DNA of 64,000 nt from Lichenostomus cassidix (lineage: Eukaryota; Chordata; Aves; Passeriformes; Meliphagidae): assembly GCA_008360975.2 (NCBI GenBank), contig CM039192.1:10455694-10519693 (forward strand). The letters are read 5' to 3'. Positions 62,569 through 64,000 of the stretch are shown piece by piece; within the stretch, counting starts at the first letter, position 1, and every line of letters begins with the position of its first letter. Made by a program: the position numbers and the translations under genes. The notes under the pieces are model-generated. The model was not told the origin of the DNA, made no database searches, and saw only the letters and a list, made by a program, of their open reading frames with translations.

Positions 62569-63699
62569 GTAAGGCAAGGAAAATGGGTCTGGCCATTTCC
62601 TCCACACACTGATATGGTCAGAAGGGGAGGATGGTTCATTTGCCCTACAGGTACAAAAGCACACACCTATATACGTTTACTCCAGCATTCCTGAAATTGT
62701 TATGTTTTGTATGGGAGCTATTTTCTCCCTCCATTCATGCTGGAATAAAGGTGTTACTCAACTGTTGTTCAAAACTTCAGAGTAACTTTTAAAACAATGG
62801 CTTACGCAAAACCAGCATTTGGATCACCTGACTAAGACAAACGCATTCCTGAAACCCAAAGTGACATCCCTTGAAATGGCACAAGTCTGCTGACATGGAG
62901 GGTGCTGCTCTGAGTAAGAGCAACAGCAGCAACTTCTTTAGACACCATCTTCCATTCTCAAAACTCACAGTGCCTTTGCACACATGGGTCTGATCAAACA
63001 TGGGTTATTAATGTTCCAACACAAACCTCTGCTTTGGAACACAAATCCTACTCATATAGGTACATGGGACATAGAGATTTGCTTGGAGGTTTGGATTTTT
63101 TCATCCTTGACCCTCAAACCTTGCCTCTGCATGGAAATTATTATGCAAACTACATGTAGGTACTCTAAACTCAGTGTTAGGATAATCCCATGTTATTTCA
63201 AGGTGGCGCTCTTAGTTGCCAGAGCATATACAAGAGGATCCAGTGTGTTCTCAGCTATCTGGGCAAAGCACAGAGAAAAGATGAGATTACATACATGAGG
63301 ACAAATACTCAAATAAATGAACCTTTTTTATTCTCTTTTTTCTAAATAGTGCATGTCATTGACAGGTATGACAAATCTATTTCTGCTGCTGAAAGCATCA
63401 CAATTAAAACCTGATACCATTTAAGTCACTGTTGAAACTTTCAGTGATTTCAACGAGGCCAAGATTTCAATCCAAATGTTTTTCCAGAAACTATTCACAA
63501 CACACAAGCTAAGAAGCATAAGAAACTATGGAAGGAATGAAAAAGGCTGGATATAGTTTCACAAAGTGAAATTTCGCAAGAGATACTAAATTCTTTTATT
63601 CATTTACAATGACGGCTACATTACTGGCATTGTAACCAGCTAATACAACATGCAGTAACAAGATATGATGTTCTGTAACTTCAAAATTGCCAAAGAAAG

Positions 63700-63980
63700 G
63701 GAAAAATCTGTTTTATCAACCTAACCTGCTCAGTAAAGAACAGAAAAACTCTAAAGAAAAAGCTCAAATCAACCACAAGTGCATGGTTCCATGGAGGTAT
63801 GTGACGGCTTTCCATGCCCATCGGGAGAATGGACACACTGTTCCCAAAGAACAATAGAAACAAACACAGCTGAAGAAATGGCAACTCTTCTGCTGGGAGC
63901 AAAACCTGCAACAGCCATTAGGTCGCTGGTGTCCTCATCCTGCACAGCCACAACTCCAGCCTGGATCACCTATATCTGAA
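63700..63980. other. GC-richer patch with open frames on both strands
   Basis: Locally raised GC and CpG content (gtgacgg, catcggg, gtcgctg) gives three overlapping frames of 66-76 codons, two on the minus and one on the plus strand. On the minus strand a strong acceptor (tttctttcag, ag at 63,976-63,977) faces into it. Every frame read from that acceptor soon stops, and the only later donor (gcag before gttttg) is weak. It could be a non-coding exon, an unrecognised repeat or a decayed gene copy. No assignment is made. Confidence 0.25.
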
Positions 63981-64000
63981 AGAAACCATTCCTGTGCTCT

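Larger units (their letters stand above)
58219..64000 (-). other. Probable last intron(s) of the minus-strand gene
   Basis: If the exon at 58,065-58,218 is real, this 5.8 kb is intron sequence, or intron plus an unseen small exon. No second minus-strand exon can be supported. The sequence is AT-rich and free of recognisable LINE copies, unlike the region just left of the gene. It contains a (TAA)7 repeat and some unique motif-rich stretches that could be regulatory. Confidence 0.4.

Noticed and set aside
62789..63001. Minus-strand frame with a leucine run resembling a signal peptide
   Set aside because: The leucines come from a short agcaacagcagcaac-type repeat. There is no promoter, splice or downstream coding support.
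1..64000. Bacterial, phage or CRISPR-type systems
   Set aside because: No packed genes, ribosome-binding sites or spaced repeats exist. The CR1 copies, splice signals and CpG depletion show vertebrate nuclear DNA.

Overview
The window looks like a piece of a bird nuclear chromosome, with a songbird-like repeat profile as the best guess. The strongest evidence is six recognisable fragments of CR1 LINEs, the dominant avian retroposon. Two end in, or close to, the usual CR1 tail built on an attctgtga-type repeat. There is also one compact retroviral solo LTR. The sequence is AT-rich, strongly CpG-poor, and full of stop codons on both strands. There are no bacterial-style packed genes, operons, tRNA or rRNA genes, or CRISPR arrays.

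Layout. Positions 1 to about 57,880 behave as a gene desert. They hold old CR1 fragments (1.86-2.07 kb, 2.95-3.47 kb, 25.33-25.56 kb, 39.80-39.99 kb, 45.54-45.69 kb), simple repeats ((AT)n at 15.35 kb, a 31-nt A run at 38.25 kb, a T15 run at 48.93 kb), several foldback sequences, and AT-rich, motif-bearing stretches that could be regulatory. The best foldback is a 31-bp stem at 36.74-36.87 kb. From 56.76 to 57.78 kb lie a 539-bp solo LTR on the minus strand, with an intact 6-bp target-site duplication, and then a plus-strand CR1 3' end.

The only protein-coding segment I can support is a minus-strand terminal exon at 58,065-58,218. It has a good splice acceptor, 50 codons and a stop. About 160 bases further on there is an AATAAA signal with a downstream GT/T-rich element. 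Its gene would enter from beyond the right edge, so 58,219-64,000 is probably its last intron, or several introns. I do not recognise the protein.

I found no convincing novel multi-gene system. The items most worth checking are the orphan C-terminal exon, the 31-bp foldback, the young-looking solo LTR just past the gene's end, and a plus-strand exon-like sequence at 62.5 kb. Most long open frames in the window look like chance or repeat-derived frames.
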